From a virus: a stretch of DNA of 64,000 nucleotides. Position 1 is the first letter of the stretch, and every line of letters starts with the position of its first letter. The stretch covers positions 1 to 64,000 of the IMG/VR virus record IMGVR_UViG_3300012920_000028. One strand, written 5' to 3'. Below the pieces are notes generated by a model, which did no database searches, had not been told where the DNA came from, and saw only the letters and a program-made list of their open reading frames with translations. This document shows, one piece after another, positions 46,467 through 53,701 of the stretch. A program made the position numbers and the translations under genes.

Positions 46467-47351
46467 TCAAGCGACGCGGCAGAGCGACACGACGCTGATG
46501 ATACCGGCGTTGTTCGCCAGTTCGTCGTCGATGTCGTCCCAAGCGTAGTTGGTCGAAGCGCCCGCGGTTCCGTCGTTGAGTTGACCGATGGTGATGTCAC
46601 CACTGTTCAACGTGTTGAGGTCACCCGCAGCGAAGTTGACGCCCGTGCCGGCGAAGCCGGCGGTGAGGGCCTCGCCCACTCCGGACAGGTCGAGCACACC
46701 GACGCCGCCGCCGGGGGCACCGGCGGTTGCCATCGTTGCGTTGACCTGCGAGTTCTCAAACGACATCTCCATTGCGCGCGAGTACACGTTGTTCCCATCT
46801 GGACCTTGCACGACGCCGGCGTTGGGGCCGACGGCGAAGGTGTTGGGCGCGGCTTCTGCCAGCACATACGGGGCCAGCAGCGTGGCTGCGGGGCTCGCAC
46901 CGTCCATGGTGGTCATTTCAATTGCGCCGACGCTCAAGATGGCTTCGACGTTGAACTTCCCGCCCGCGAAGCCGACCACGGTCCCGAGGGCCGTGGACGC
47001 CTGCTGGGGCAGGACGCTGCCGGACGCGACAGGCACCTCGCGGATGTCACGGACGAGTCCGTGGTTGTCCGCTGCGGTGAAGGTCGTGCTCGTGCCGCTC
47101 ACGTCGCGTGCACCTTGGAAGATGCTCGCGGCGCTCCACGCCACGTCTTCAATGTCCGCGTCTGTGTCGTCTGTGCAGTAGATGAGGTCGGGCTTCAGCA
47201 TGGCTGGCAGGCCTTGTCGGGCCAGTTCCAGCACGTTCTTCGCACCGTTCTCAGTCACGTTGTTGGTTGTCGCTTCGATGACCAGCAGGTTGGTTCGCAC
47301 CACCTGCAATTGGGCACCGTAAGCGACGTCAAGTCCTCCGATTGCTCCCAT
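46467..47351 (-). CDS. Major capsid protein candidate 1, 294 aa
   Basis: Sequence is Ala/Gly/Val/Asn-rich with many short strands (LQVVRTNLLVIEATTNNVTE, FNVEAILSVGAIEMTTM, NYAWDDIDDELANNAGIISV), typical of jelly-roll-like capsid proteins. A strong AAGGAGGACA ribosome-binding site precedes the ATG, codon use is very GC-biased, and a strong terminator follows: all signs of very high expression. It is paired with the 204-aa gene, as in viruses with two small capsid proteins. Fold assignment is inference; no capsid family was firmly recognised. Confidence 0.55.
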   Translation of the reverse strand: MGAIGGLDVAYGAQLQVVRTNLLVIEATTNNVTENGAKNVLELARQGLPAMLKPDLIYCTDDTDADIEDVAWSAASIFQGARDVSGTSTTFTAADNHGLVRDIREVPVASGSVLPQQASTALGTVVGFAGGKFNVEAILSVGAIEMTTMDGASPAATLLAPYVLAEAAPNTFAVGPNAGVVQGPDGNNVYSRAMEMSFENSQVNATMATAGAPGGGVGVLDLSGVGEALTAGFAGTGVNFAAGDLNTLNSGDITIGQLNDGTAGASTNYAWDDIDDELANNAGIISVVSLCRVA

Positions 47352-47384
47352 GTTCTTGTCCTCCTTGTTCCTCCGAAGACAGCC

Positions 47385-47999
47385 TCACGAGAGTTCGCCA
47401 ATGGACTGGCGCTGCTGAATCAATTCATGATGTTGACCGACAACGCATCCGATGACGCGCCACTTCTCGGCACCCGCGATGGTGGAGTTGCCGTAGGTGG
47501 CGGCGCCGCCGACGACGCGGTGGGCGCACACGATGGTCTTCTCGGGCTCGACGACGATGGGCTCTTCATACCAGACGAAGGGCTCTTCGAGGACCTCGAA
47601 AATCTGCTGGTCGACCACGGGGGTCTCGATACCGGAGATGCGCCACTGGTGCTCGGTCACAAGCAGGGGGGTCACGGGGTACTGGATGCCCATGAGGACG
47701 TAGTAGAACTCTTCCAGAGTTTTGAAGTCGAGAACGCGCTGCGCCCAGCCGAAGCCGTCGACGGTCACGCTGTTGGGGGCACCGGTGCTGCCCGAAGAGG
47801 GCACCAACCACTGGCCGAAGGTCCCAAGCACGGAAAATTGGTCTGCGCGGAGCACACCCTTTCCGTATTCGCCCTTGGGCCAAACGCCCTTGTTCTCAAA
47901 GCCCCAGTGGGGGTAGTTCGCCTTGACCTTCTGGTCGATTCGTGCAAGGTAGTCGCTGATGACGGCCGTGGGGCGGTCATAGTACGGTCGTAGTTCCAT
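47385..47999 (-). CDS. Major capsid protein candidate 2, 204 aa
   Basis: Begins MELRPYYDRPTAVISDYLAR, with strands FGQWLVPSSGSTGAPNSVTV, HQWRISGIETPVVDQQIF and EEPIVVEPEKTIVCAHRVVG. The size suits a single jelly-roll capsid protein. AGGAAGTG lies upstream of the ATG and an A-rich TATA-like box about 25 nt before it. It is the first gene of a two-gene operon with capsid candidate 1. Confidence 0.5.
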   Translation of the reverse strand: MELRPYYDRPTAVISDYLARIDQKVKANYPHWGFENKGVWPKGEYGKGVLRADQFSVLGTFGQWLVPSSGSTGAPNSVTVDGFGWAQRVLDFKTLEEFYYVLMGIQYPVTPLLVTEHQWRISGIETPVVDQQIFEVLEEPFVWYEEPIVVEPEKTIVCAHRVVGGAATYGNSTIAGAEKWRVIGCVVGQHHELIQQRQSIGELS

Positions 48000-48018
48000 T
48001 CAATTCACTTCCTGTTTT

Positions 48019-48028
48019 GTTTTTTTAG
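48019..48028 (-). promoter_or_regulatory. TATA-like promoter of the capsid operon
   Basis: CACTAAAAAAAC on the minus strand, ~24 nt before ATG 47999. Confidence 0.5.
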
Positions 48029-48120
48029 TGCCCATTGTGTTGCGGGCATTTCGCGGTAGCGACACACCCTATATGAAGAGCCGCAGGAATTCGTTAAACA
48101 TCTGTTCACGGGTGCGAACG

Positions 48121-48129
48121 TCTATATTC
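48121..48129 (+). promoter_or_regulatory. TATA-like promoter, rightward
   Basis: TCTATATTC centred 27 nt before ATG 48152; divergent from the capsid promoter. Confidence 0.55.
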
Positions 48130-48151
48130 ACGATGAAGCGTCCGCGCTTCA

Positions 48152-48343
48152 ATGGGAGAGGATTCCGAGCCGCGAAAGACCCGAACAATCGGGGTCCGCG
48201 TGGACGAACACCTGTTCCAACTTCTCCTACGGGAAGCAAGCGCCCGGGGGGAAACCGTAGCCAACTACGTTCGCTCTTCAGCGAAAATGCGCGCTACCGG
48301 TCGCCTTATCGAAACCGAGCGAAAGAAATTCAACGAGTATTGA
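48152..48343 (+). CDS. Ribbon-helix-helix-like regulator, 63 aa
   Basis: After a short polar lead, strand RTIGVRVDEHLF, helix QLLLREASARG and helix ETVANYVRSSAKM follow the CopG/Arc ribbon-helix-helix pattern (family version: v.vrl...l...l...A...g.t.a..ir). Leaderless promoter. As a plus-strand gene beside the capsid promoter it is well placed to control late genes. Confidence 0.6.
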   Translation: MGEDSEPRKTRTIGVRVDEHLFQLLLREASARGETVANYVRSSAKMRATGRLIETERKKFNEY

Positions 48344-48365
48344 CCTTTGTGGGAGGAAGGTCTCG

Positions 48366-48713
48366 ATGCAGCACACCCCCGTACATATGGTTCTCCTTCG
48401 TGGCGGCGTTCACACTGAAGTCACGTTCACCACAAGAGAGGGCTGGCCCGTCACCGTGGAAGCATTGTGCGACACGGGTGCTTCTTCTTCGTCAATTGAT
48501 TCCCGTCTTGCAGATTTCATCGGAGTGGAGTACACAGGCACCGTCGTCAACGTCCGCAACGCAAACGGAAAGAAGAAGCGAAAGGTCTGCCTTGCGACCT
48601 TTGATTGCGAAGCCGGAGTGTTCGAAGGGCGATTCACCGTCAGCGACAGGAGCAAACTGAGTAATCCGGTCATCATCGGGAGAGACATCTTGTTCTACAA
48701 GGAAGAACGGTAG
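48366..48713 (+). CDS. Retropepsin-like aspartic protease, 115 aa
   Basis: Contains the catalytic ALCDTGASSSSID (D36 in DTGAS) and, near the end, NPVIIGRDILFY, the flap-proximal hydrophobic-Gly motif (ILGxD type) of retropepsins. Length ~115 aa is the size of one retroviral-type protease monomer, which works as a dimer. The pattern also resembles the RimK-linked ATP-dependent protease group (DTGA...SN G ...R.V...LiGR..L). It could process virion precursors or the giant multi-domain protein; that role is inferred. It lies on the opposite strand between the capsid and spike genes. Confidence 0.75.
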   Translation: MQHTPVHMVLLRGGVHTEVTFTTREGWPVTVEALCDTGASSSSIDSRLADFIGVEYTGTVVNVRNANGKKKRKVCLATFDCEAGVFEGRFTVSDRSKLSNPVIIGRDILFYKEER

Positions 48714-48715
48714 CC

Positions 48716-49705
48716 TCAGTAGGTCAGCGAGAAAATCGGGAACGTGTTGGGGGTTGGGGCCGGGGCGTCCCTACCTTCCAATACAACAGGTGGTGAAGGC
48801 GAACCCGAGATGCCCTGTGTCCCGCCGAAGACCGTAGTGACGTAAATGGTGCGCCCATCGGCGGACCAATCGAAGCCACCAATGCTCTCAGCCACACCTG
48901 CGGGAGAGTACACCGGGCCGAGAATCCTTTCCCCGATGTAGGTGCTGAGGTCGAGCGTGTAGGTTGGGCTTGCCCCCATAGTGCTAACGTCGTAGGGAGT
49001 GGAGAGGGCGTACTCTCGAATGGCTTTGTTCTGTGAGACGAAAATCTTGGTGCCGTCGTCATTGAATTTCACGCCCGTGATGTTCCCGTTCGTGTTGGCA
49101 TCGCTGATGTTCTTTGTAGCAATTGAGGTCACGGAAGACAGGCTGTGCGCAGTGTTGCAGGTGTAGGAACGAATCCGATTGTTCGTGGAAGAGGTAGCCG
49201 TCGCCATCACGGCCTTCGTTCCGTCACTATTCCAAGCCACGGCCTGAATACCTGCCCCAAGTGGGCTGGAGATGTTCCCCCGAGAGGTGAGCGTGCTGGT
49301 GATGTCTTCAGCGGTCGCATAGCCACCCGCGCGGGCACGCTGGTCAACCCAACCACCACCGATGATGTACTCTCCGGTCTTGTCGATGTGAATGTCGCGA
49401 ATCTGATTGAAACCGAGGCCGGAAATGTCGTCCACTTGAAGAACTACGCCGTCGTTGTTGTTGATTGCGAGTTTCCGAATCTGTTCGGTCCCCGAATCGT
49501 ACGTTCCACCACTACCTGTGTTGGAAATGTAAAAGTTCGCGGCGGTGACGCCAATACCCGTAATGATGTTCGTTCCGCCCGGAGCGTCCTGCGTCATGTT
49601 GTAATTGATGCCCACAGGGGAAACACCGTCGAACTGGGAGAGGTCGAATGGTGAAGCCGAGTTCGCCTTCTGTTCAGCACACGAACCGGCAATCGCGTTG
49701 TACAT
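48716..49705 (-). CDS. Beta-propeller spike/receptor-binding protein candidate, 329 aa
   Basis: Repeating units of ~45-50 residues carry a strand plus a DG turn: GIQAVAWNSDGTKAVMA, ITGVKFNDDGTKIFVS, IGGFDWSADGRTIYVTT. Connectors such as IREYALSTPYDVSTM are typical of the phage and bacterial Y.LSTp.DvsT propeller repeats. It probably forms a propeller at the virion surface that binds the host. The frame abuts the protease gene tail to tail with two bases between them. Confidence 0.6.
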   Translation of the reverse strand: MYNAIAGSCAEQKANSASPFDLSQFDGVSPVGINYNMTQDAPGGTNIITGIGVTAANFYISNTGSGGTYDSGTEQIRKLAINNNDGVVLQVDDISGLGFNQIRDIHIDKTGEYIIGGGWVDQRARAGGYATAEDITSTLTSRGNISSPLGAGIQAVAWNSDGTKAVMATATSSTNNRIRSYTCNTAHSLSSVTSIATKNISDANTNGNITGVKFNDDGTKIFVSQNKAIREYALSTPYDVSTMGASPTYTLDLSTYIGERILGPVYSPAGVAESIGGFDWSADGRTIYVTTVFGGTQGISGSPSPPVVLEGRDAPAPTPNTFPIFSLTY

Positions 49706-49711
49706 CAGTCA

Positions 49712-50215
49712 TCACCCGAGGACGACCCAGTTGTTGGAACCAATGGCGATAGCAGTTGCCCCGTTGTAGGTGCCGAGGGTGAAATCCGAGGCCGCCCCGT
49801 TGATGTTGTTTCCGTTGCGCCCAATGGTGATGTCGCCGCTGGTGACGTTCAACACAGTGTAGTGCTCCCCCGCGGTTGAAGTGGAAGGAAGATTCACAGT
49901 CCCCGAGGACCCCGAATAGATGAGGTATCTTCCCGCGTGAGTTGCTTCAACCAAGGCGAGTGGGTCCGTCGAAGAGGAAACCGTAGGGAGGCGACGCGCG
50001 ACGAAGGATTTCCCAGCGGCAACAGTGACGTCACCCGTAAGGTCAAGCGTGGATTCATCTTGAACAGCCGTCACGATGTCTGCGTTCTCAAGGTTGAGAA
50101 GCGTCTTGACCTCGGCTTCTGTGATTCCGCTTTGGAGGGCAGGCGTACCACTGCTGTCGACCAGCGCTGGTGTATCGCCGCTGCCGCTACCTGAAGGCGG
50201 ATTGAACCGAGGCAT
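49712..50215 (-). CDS. Beta-rich spike/fibre protein, 167 aa
   Basis: Short N-terminal linker, then a beta domain (AGRYLIYSGSSGTVNLPSTS, HYTVLNVTSGDITIGRNG, then ATAIAIGSNNWVVLG) of the type found at the ends of phage tail fibres. Upstream gene of the propeller protein in the same operon. Confidence 0.55.
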   Translation of the reverse strand: MPRFNPPSGSGSGDTPALVDSSGTPALQSGITEAEVKTLLNLENADIVTAVQDESTLDLTGDVTVAAGKSFVARRLPTVSSSTDPLALVEATHAGRYLIYSGSSGTVNLPSTSTAGEHYTVLNVTSGDITIGRNGNNINGAASDFTLGTYNGATAIAIGSNNWVVLG

Positions 50216-50339
50216 GTCATCACCATGGAACTTGTCGTCATAAGGCCTCCGCCGAGGCCCCGCGGTAGCGGACGTAGCATGACGCCACCGAGGGGTCCGG
50301 GGTCAGCCCCGCCGAGGCGGGGTGAGGCCTTGGTCGGAC
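50216..50339 (-). other. Hairpin-rich spacer, possible terminator
   Basis: Two GC hairpins on the minus strand: CCCCG CCTCGG CGGGG and GGCCTC GGCG GAGGCC. No T-tract. No gene seen. Confidence 0.45.
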
Positions 50340-50576
50340 TCAGAATCGCTTGCTGGCACCGACGCCGAGCGTCGCCGCTGCTCCGAGGAGGAGGGCGAGG
50401 TGACCGACGTCAAGACCGGCGACGACCTGCGTGTTCAAGGTCTTGGCCAGCGGGTTGCCCCGAGCGGGGAAACCGATAGCACCCGACAAACCGAGCAGCA
50501 AGAGTGCATGCCCGTAGTCGAAACCGAACGCGAAGTCCTTGTTGAGGCTCTTCATGAGATTGCCGTATGCGCCCAA
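50340..50576 (-). CDS. Membrane protein, 78 aa
   Basis: Two hydrophobic segments separated by ARGNPLAKTL: HALLLLGLSGAIGFP and HLALLLGAAATLGVG. The two halves look alike (FDYGHALLLLG and LDVGHLALLLG), suggesting an internal duplication. Likely virion membrane component. Confidence 0.6.
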   Translation of the reverse strand: MGAYGNLMKSLNKDFAFGFDYGHALLLLGLSGAIGFPARGNPLAKTLNTQVVAGLDVGHLALLLGAAATLGVGASKRF

Positions 50577-50585
50577 GAAACCACC

Positions 50586-51629
50586 TCAGAAGAGGTTGAT
50601 GTCCTTGCCGCCGAGACCGAACATCTCGCCGTGGGCACCTGCGTGCATTCCTGCGTGCATTCCAGCGTGCATACCGTCGTGGTAGCCGTGGGTCATGCCG
50701 AACATTGGCTCATCAATCACCGAAGGCGAGTTGCCGAGGAGACCGAAGCCAGCGATGCCGTTGACCGCGGTGAGACCGCCGCCCGAGACCGAGATGCTCG
50801 GGAGGAAGTTCAGACCGGCCGCACGGCCGAGTTGGAGAGCCGCGGGGAGCATGGCCGCGATGGTGAAGGCACCAGCGGTGGCGTTGCTCACGTTGAGGAA
50901 CTGCTTCAGCGCGTAGCCAGCGAAGCCGGCCACGGCGATGCTGCTGACCGCACTGCGCATTGGGGTCGCGGTGAGTCCGATGTCCAAACCGACCTTGCTC
51001 AGGGCGGCTTCGACGTAGGCGGGCAGCGACGCGGAGAGGTAGAGACCGGAGCCGAGGGCGACCATGGTCTCGAACTTCATGATGTGCGAGCGGGTCCAGT
51101 TCAGGCCCTTGCTGAAGAAGCCAGTCATCTTCGAGCGCGTGGTGCGGCGGCGAGAGACGGTGCGGCGCGAAGCGGTGCGGCGGCGAGCAGGGGACTTGCG
51201 GCGGCGGCGCGTAGTCTTGCGGCGAGCAGGGGACTTGCGGCGGCGCGTGGTCTTCTTGCGGCGCGTCGTCTTGCGGCGAGCAGGAGACTTGCGGCGGCGC
51301 GTCGTCTTGCGACGAGCAGGTGCCTTGCGGCGACGGGTCGTCGTCTTGCGACGGGTCGTCTTGCGACGAGCGGGCGCCTTGCGGCGACGGGTCGTCGTCT
51401 TGCGACGCTTAGAGGTCGCCTTGCGCTTCGTCGTCTTGCGACGGGCGGGCGCCTTGCGGCGTCGGGTGGTCGTTTTGCGCCGCGTGGTGCGGCGCGCCGG
51501 CGCCTTGCGGCGCGCGGTCGTGCTACGTCGGGAGACCTTTCGTCGGGCCATGTTCTTCACTTTCCTTTTTGTTGTAGTACGCCTCTTCGAGCCCACGGGG
51601 TTCACGATTACGAGTTCCTCGAGAGCCAT
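50586..51629 (-). CDS. Basic-repeat DNA-binding membrane protein, 347 aa
   Basis: Residues ~25-160 are almost only Arg, Lys, Thr, Ala, Ser and Pro in repeats of about 10-13 residues such as RRKAPARRKTTRRK and RRKSPARRKTT, like histone H1 tails or protamine-like viral proteins. The C-terminal half has several hydrophobic segments (FETMVALGSGLYLSASLP, VAGFAGYALKQFL, AGAFTIAAMLPAALQL). Near the end, HxGM repeats (DGMHAGMHAGMHAGAHGEM) could bind metal. It could condense the genome and link it to an internal membrane. The start is uncertain: GTG 51653, ATG 51629 or ATG 51551 (with GGAAAGTG upstream). Confidence 0.65.
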   Translation of the reverse strand: MALEELVIVNPVGSKRRTTTKRKVKNMARRKVSRRSTTARRKAPARRTTRRKTTTRRRKAPARRKTTKRKATSKRRKTTTRRRKAPARRKTTRRKTTTRRRKAPARRKTTRRRKSPARRKTTRRKKTTRRRKSPARRKTTRRRRKSPARRRTASRRTVSRRRTTRSKMTGFFSKGLNWTRSHIMKFETMVALGSGLYLSASLPAYVEAALSKVGLDIGLTATPMRSAVSSIAVAGFAGYALKQFLNVSNATAGAFTIAAMLPAALQLGRAAGLNFLPSISVSGGGLTAVNGIAGFGLLGNSPSVIDEPMFGMTHGYHDGMHAGMHAGMHAGAHGEMFGLGGKDINLF

Positions 51630-51787
51630 CAGAGACGCCTGAATGCCCTTCACCGACTTCCCGTATATGAAGAAAATGAGGTCCTATGTTGCGCTATATG
51701 ATACGCATACCTCAAATCAAGGGTCCGGTATTCGGAAATCGAGACTGAAGGAACCTTCATACCCGCGTCGTCCGTGCCTTCGGACGG

Positions 51788-52048
51788 ATGTCCAATCGTC
51801 ACGCCGTCCGGGCTCGTAAAATCCCGGTCAGTGTGACTCTTTCACCCGACGACTATGACTTTCTCGAAATGCTCGTCAACACGAGGCGTGTAGCAACAAG
51901 AACTCACGCTATCGAGCGTGCTGTTCAGTTGCTCAGGGAAGAGTTCCAGATGATGCAGTCATTGATGGCCCAACAGAGAGGAATGACCGGAGTCCCTCCA
52001 CAAGCGCAGCAGCAACCGCCGAATACGCATCGTCGTCCTCCTCATTGA
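51788..52048 (+). CDS. Ribbon-helix-helix-like regulator, 86 aa
   Basis: ARKIPVSVTLSPDDYDFLEM, then RRVATRTHAIERAVQLLREE follows the CopG-type pattern. A Gln/Pro-rich tail (GVPPQAQQQPPNTHRRPP) follows. A weak TATA-like CTTCATACC lies 27 nt upstream. The 3' 116 nt overlap the convergent amidohydrolase-like gene. Confidence 0.6.
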   Translation: MSNRHAVRARKIPVSVTLSPDDYDFLEMLVNTRRVATRTHAIERAVQLLREEFQMMQSLMAQQRGMTGVPPQAQQQPPNTHRRPPH

Positions 52049-52514
52049 CCTCGATGAGAAGTGAGGGCGTATCGAAAAGGATGCTCGCCACGTTCGTCAG
52101 GTAGTTCTCAAACCCCGCGGCTTCGGTGAAATTGGAAATGCCGTCTTCTTCGAACTGCTCCGTCATAGAAGCGAGCAGTTGTGGCTCCGTCACGGCGGGA
52201 ATCGCGAACATCACGACCGTTGATTGCCCCCATTCTTCGAGGTTATACCCATGCACAGTTTCTCCTTCCACGAATGGGAAGGAATGAATGTCCAAGTGCA
52301 CGTTTGCTTTGGGGAGCAATTCGAAGAACTTCTTTGTGAAGGTAGTGTCGTTCGGGCGGTTAAGGTCGATGACCTCGCGGGGGATTTCCCCGACGAGACT
52401 TTCGAACTCAAGACCTTCTTCCGTGAGCGCCCTCTCAAGAATCGGGCGGATGATGGTTGAGCCGAAGTCATACTGTCCGCTTGGCGCGGCGTGGGGGAAG
52501 GTCAGGAGAATCAT
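51933..52514 (-). CDS. N-formylglutamate amidohydrolase-like protein, 193 aa
   Basis: IDLNRPNDTTFTKKFFELLP then NVHLDIHSFPFVEGE match the D.NRP...L and D.HS.P metal-site motifs of the FGase/zinc-amidohydrolase superfamily. It is shorter than typical FGases (~260 aa). Related folds include peptidases and cell-wall or pseudomurein amidases, so a lysis, entry or maturation role next to the packaging ATPase is possible. Its GTGA-type overlap with the ATPase gene suggests joint translation. Confidence 0.55.
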   Translation of the reverse strand: MILLTFPHAAPSGQYDFGSTIIRPILERALTEEGLEFESLVGEIPREVIDLNRPNDTTFTKKFFELLPKANVHLDIHSFPFVEGETVHGYNLEEWGQSTVVMFAIPAVTEPQLLASMTEQFEEDGISNFTEAAGFENYLTNVASILFDTPSLLIEVNEEDDDAYSAVAAALVEGLRSFLSVGPSMTASSGTLP

Positions 52515-53203
52515 CTGTTCAGCCGCAGACGCTTGACCGATTTTACGCTACCGCCAGCGTTCCTTGGTTTCTCGTCACCAATCGGCCGACACTTGTTCCA
52601 TGTTCCTGTCCCGTGCGTACTGTAGTACCAGTACTTGTATTCGGGGCTCGCGAAGAAGGGAACGTGTTCAACGTAGTGTTCGAGGTTGCGGCTCTTGAGG
52701 TAGTCGGGGCGGTCGTCAATCCTGAACACTACCTTGTTCTCGGATTGGCTCCATACCGTTTCCGACATCAACTGAAGACGTTGAGTCATTCCGATACCGA
52801 CGATTCCCTTTCCGGCGCCGACGAGCCACAGTTGCTCGATGCCGTCGTTGGTCCCCTTTCGGACGAAGGTCTGGATTTCGTCAATGGCGATGATTCGACG
52901 AATCCGCTTGAAACCCGGCTTATTGGAAACCATGAACACACGTTCGATGACCTTATTCAGCGCCGCTACTCTCTCTTCCTTTCCTACGGGTGGGTGGAAG
53001 ACAATGGAAGGTGTCTTGGAAAGGAGAGCGGCATAGACCTCCATTGGAGTCTTGCACACACGTCCGAGGTCCGTGATTTCTGCCTTGGGGTCCACAAAGA
53101 TTGTGTGAAGGCCGTCCTTCTGAAAACGCTTGAACATCTCGGAGACGAAATACGTCTTGCCGCTGCGGGTCATTCCGAGAACTGCGGTATGTCGCTTCTT
53201 CAT
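52511..53203 (-). CDS. Genome-packaging ATPase (HerA/FtsK, A32-like)
   Basis: This is 230 aa from ATG 53203, which overlaps the upstream TGA (ATGA). Walker A is GMTRSGKT (10-17), Walker B is RIIAIDE (D108, E109), and a sensor-like GIVGIGMTQR follows, then a short C-terminal part. Size and motif spacing fit the small packaging ATPases of membrane-containing icosahedral viruses (PRD1/adenovirus lineage, sphaerolipovirus-like, NCLDV A32). It should translocate DNA into preformed capsids. Together with many membrane proteins it argues for an internal membrane. Confidence 0.85.
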   Translation of the reverse strand: MKKRHTAVLGMTRSGKTYFVSEMFKRFQKDGLHTIFVDPKAEITDLGRVCKTPMEVYAALLSKTPSIVFHPPVGKEERVAALNKVIERVFMVSNKPGFKRIRRIIAIDEIQTFVRKGTNDGIEQLWLVGAGKGIVGIGMTQRLQLMSETVWSQSENKVVFRIDDRPDYLKSRNLEHYVEHVPFFASPEYKYWYYSTHGTGTWNKCRPIGDEKPRNAGGSVKSVKRLRLNR

Positions 53204-53697
53204 GTTCTCATAGAGCGCGTTTGAGACCATGCTACAACACCAGCACCAACGGCGAGAAGACCAAAGAGACGGCTCGGAGGGACGGCCATAAAGGACTCGG
53301 CGTAGGCCGGGAAGTTCTCCTTGAACCGTTGGCGAAGGTTGTTGTTGTCGGTCACCCGAAGCCATGCTACCGGGTTCATGACGTCGGGGTTCACGCCGCC
53401 GGTGTGCTTCAAGCCGAGAGCGTGACCGTATTCATGGGCGAGCAGGTCGAGGTTCCCCTTCGCACCGCTTCGCACCGTAATGGTGTTTCCAATGGTGACC
53501 CCTTGAGGGAAGTAGCCACGGTTCAAGATGTTGTAAGAGGCACGCGCCATGTCCCCTGCGTACCATTCCTGAATCTCTCCACTCGCGTGAATCGCGTTCA
53601 CGTATTGCGACCAATGTGCTTCGCTGAGGGTAGCAATCCGGACACCATCCTCGCCTACCGCGATAACGCGGAAAGAAGAGAACGATTCCGGCGTCAT
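53200..53697 (-). CDS. Metzincin (matrixin-like) metalloprotease with C-terminal anchor, 165 aa
   Basis: Zinc site HEYGHALGLKH (H88, E89, H92, H98), with the Met-turn in VMNPVA (~107), as in matrixins. The C-terminus SRLFGLLAVGAGVVAWSQTR is one membrane helix. No signal peptide or long propeptide is seen, so the enzyme is probably cytoplasmic or virion-membrane bound rather than secreted. It lies between the giant multi-domain gene and the packaging ATPase, with GGTGA before the ATG. Maturation protease or entry factor are both possible. Confidence 0.8.
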   Translation of the reverse strand: MTPESFSSFRVIAVGEDGVRIATLSEAHWSQYVNAIHASGEIQEWYAGDMARASYNILNRGYFPQGVTIGNTITVRSGAKGNLDLLAHEYGHALGLKHTGGVNPDVMNPVAWLRVTDNNNLRQRFKENFPAYAESFMAVPPSRLFGLLAVGAGVVAWSQTRSMRT

Positions 53698-53701
53698 GTG
53701 T

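Noticed and set aside
46020-47993. 657-codon plus-strand frame opposite the capsid genes
   Set aside because: It runs antisense through two genes with strong ribosome-binding sites and a terminator, and its composition is unlike a real protein.
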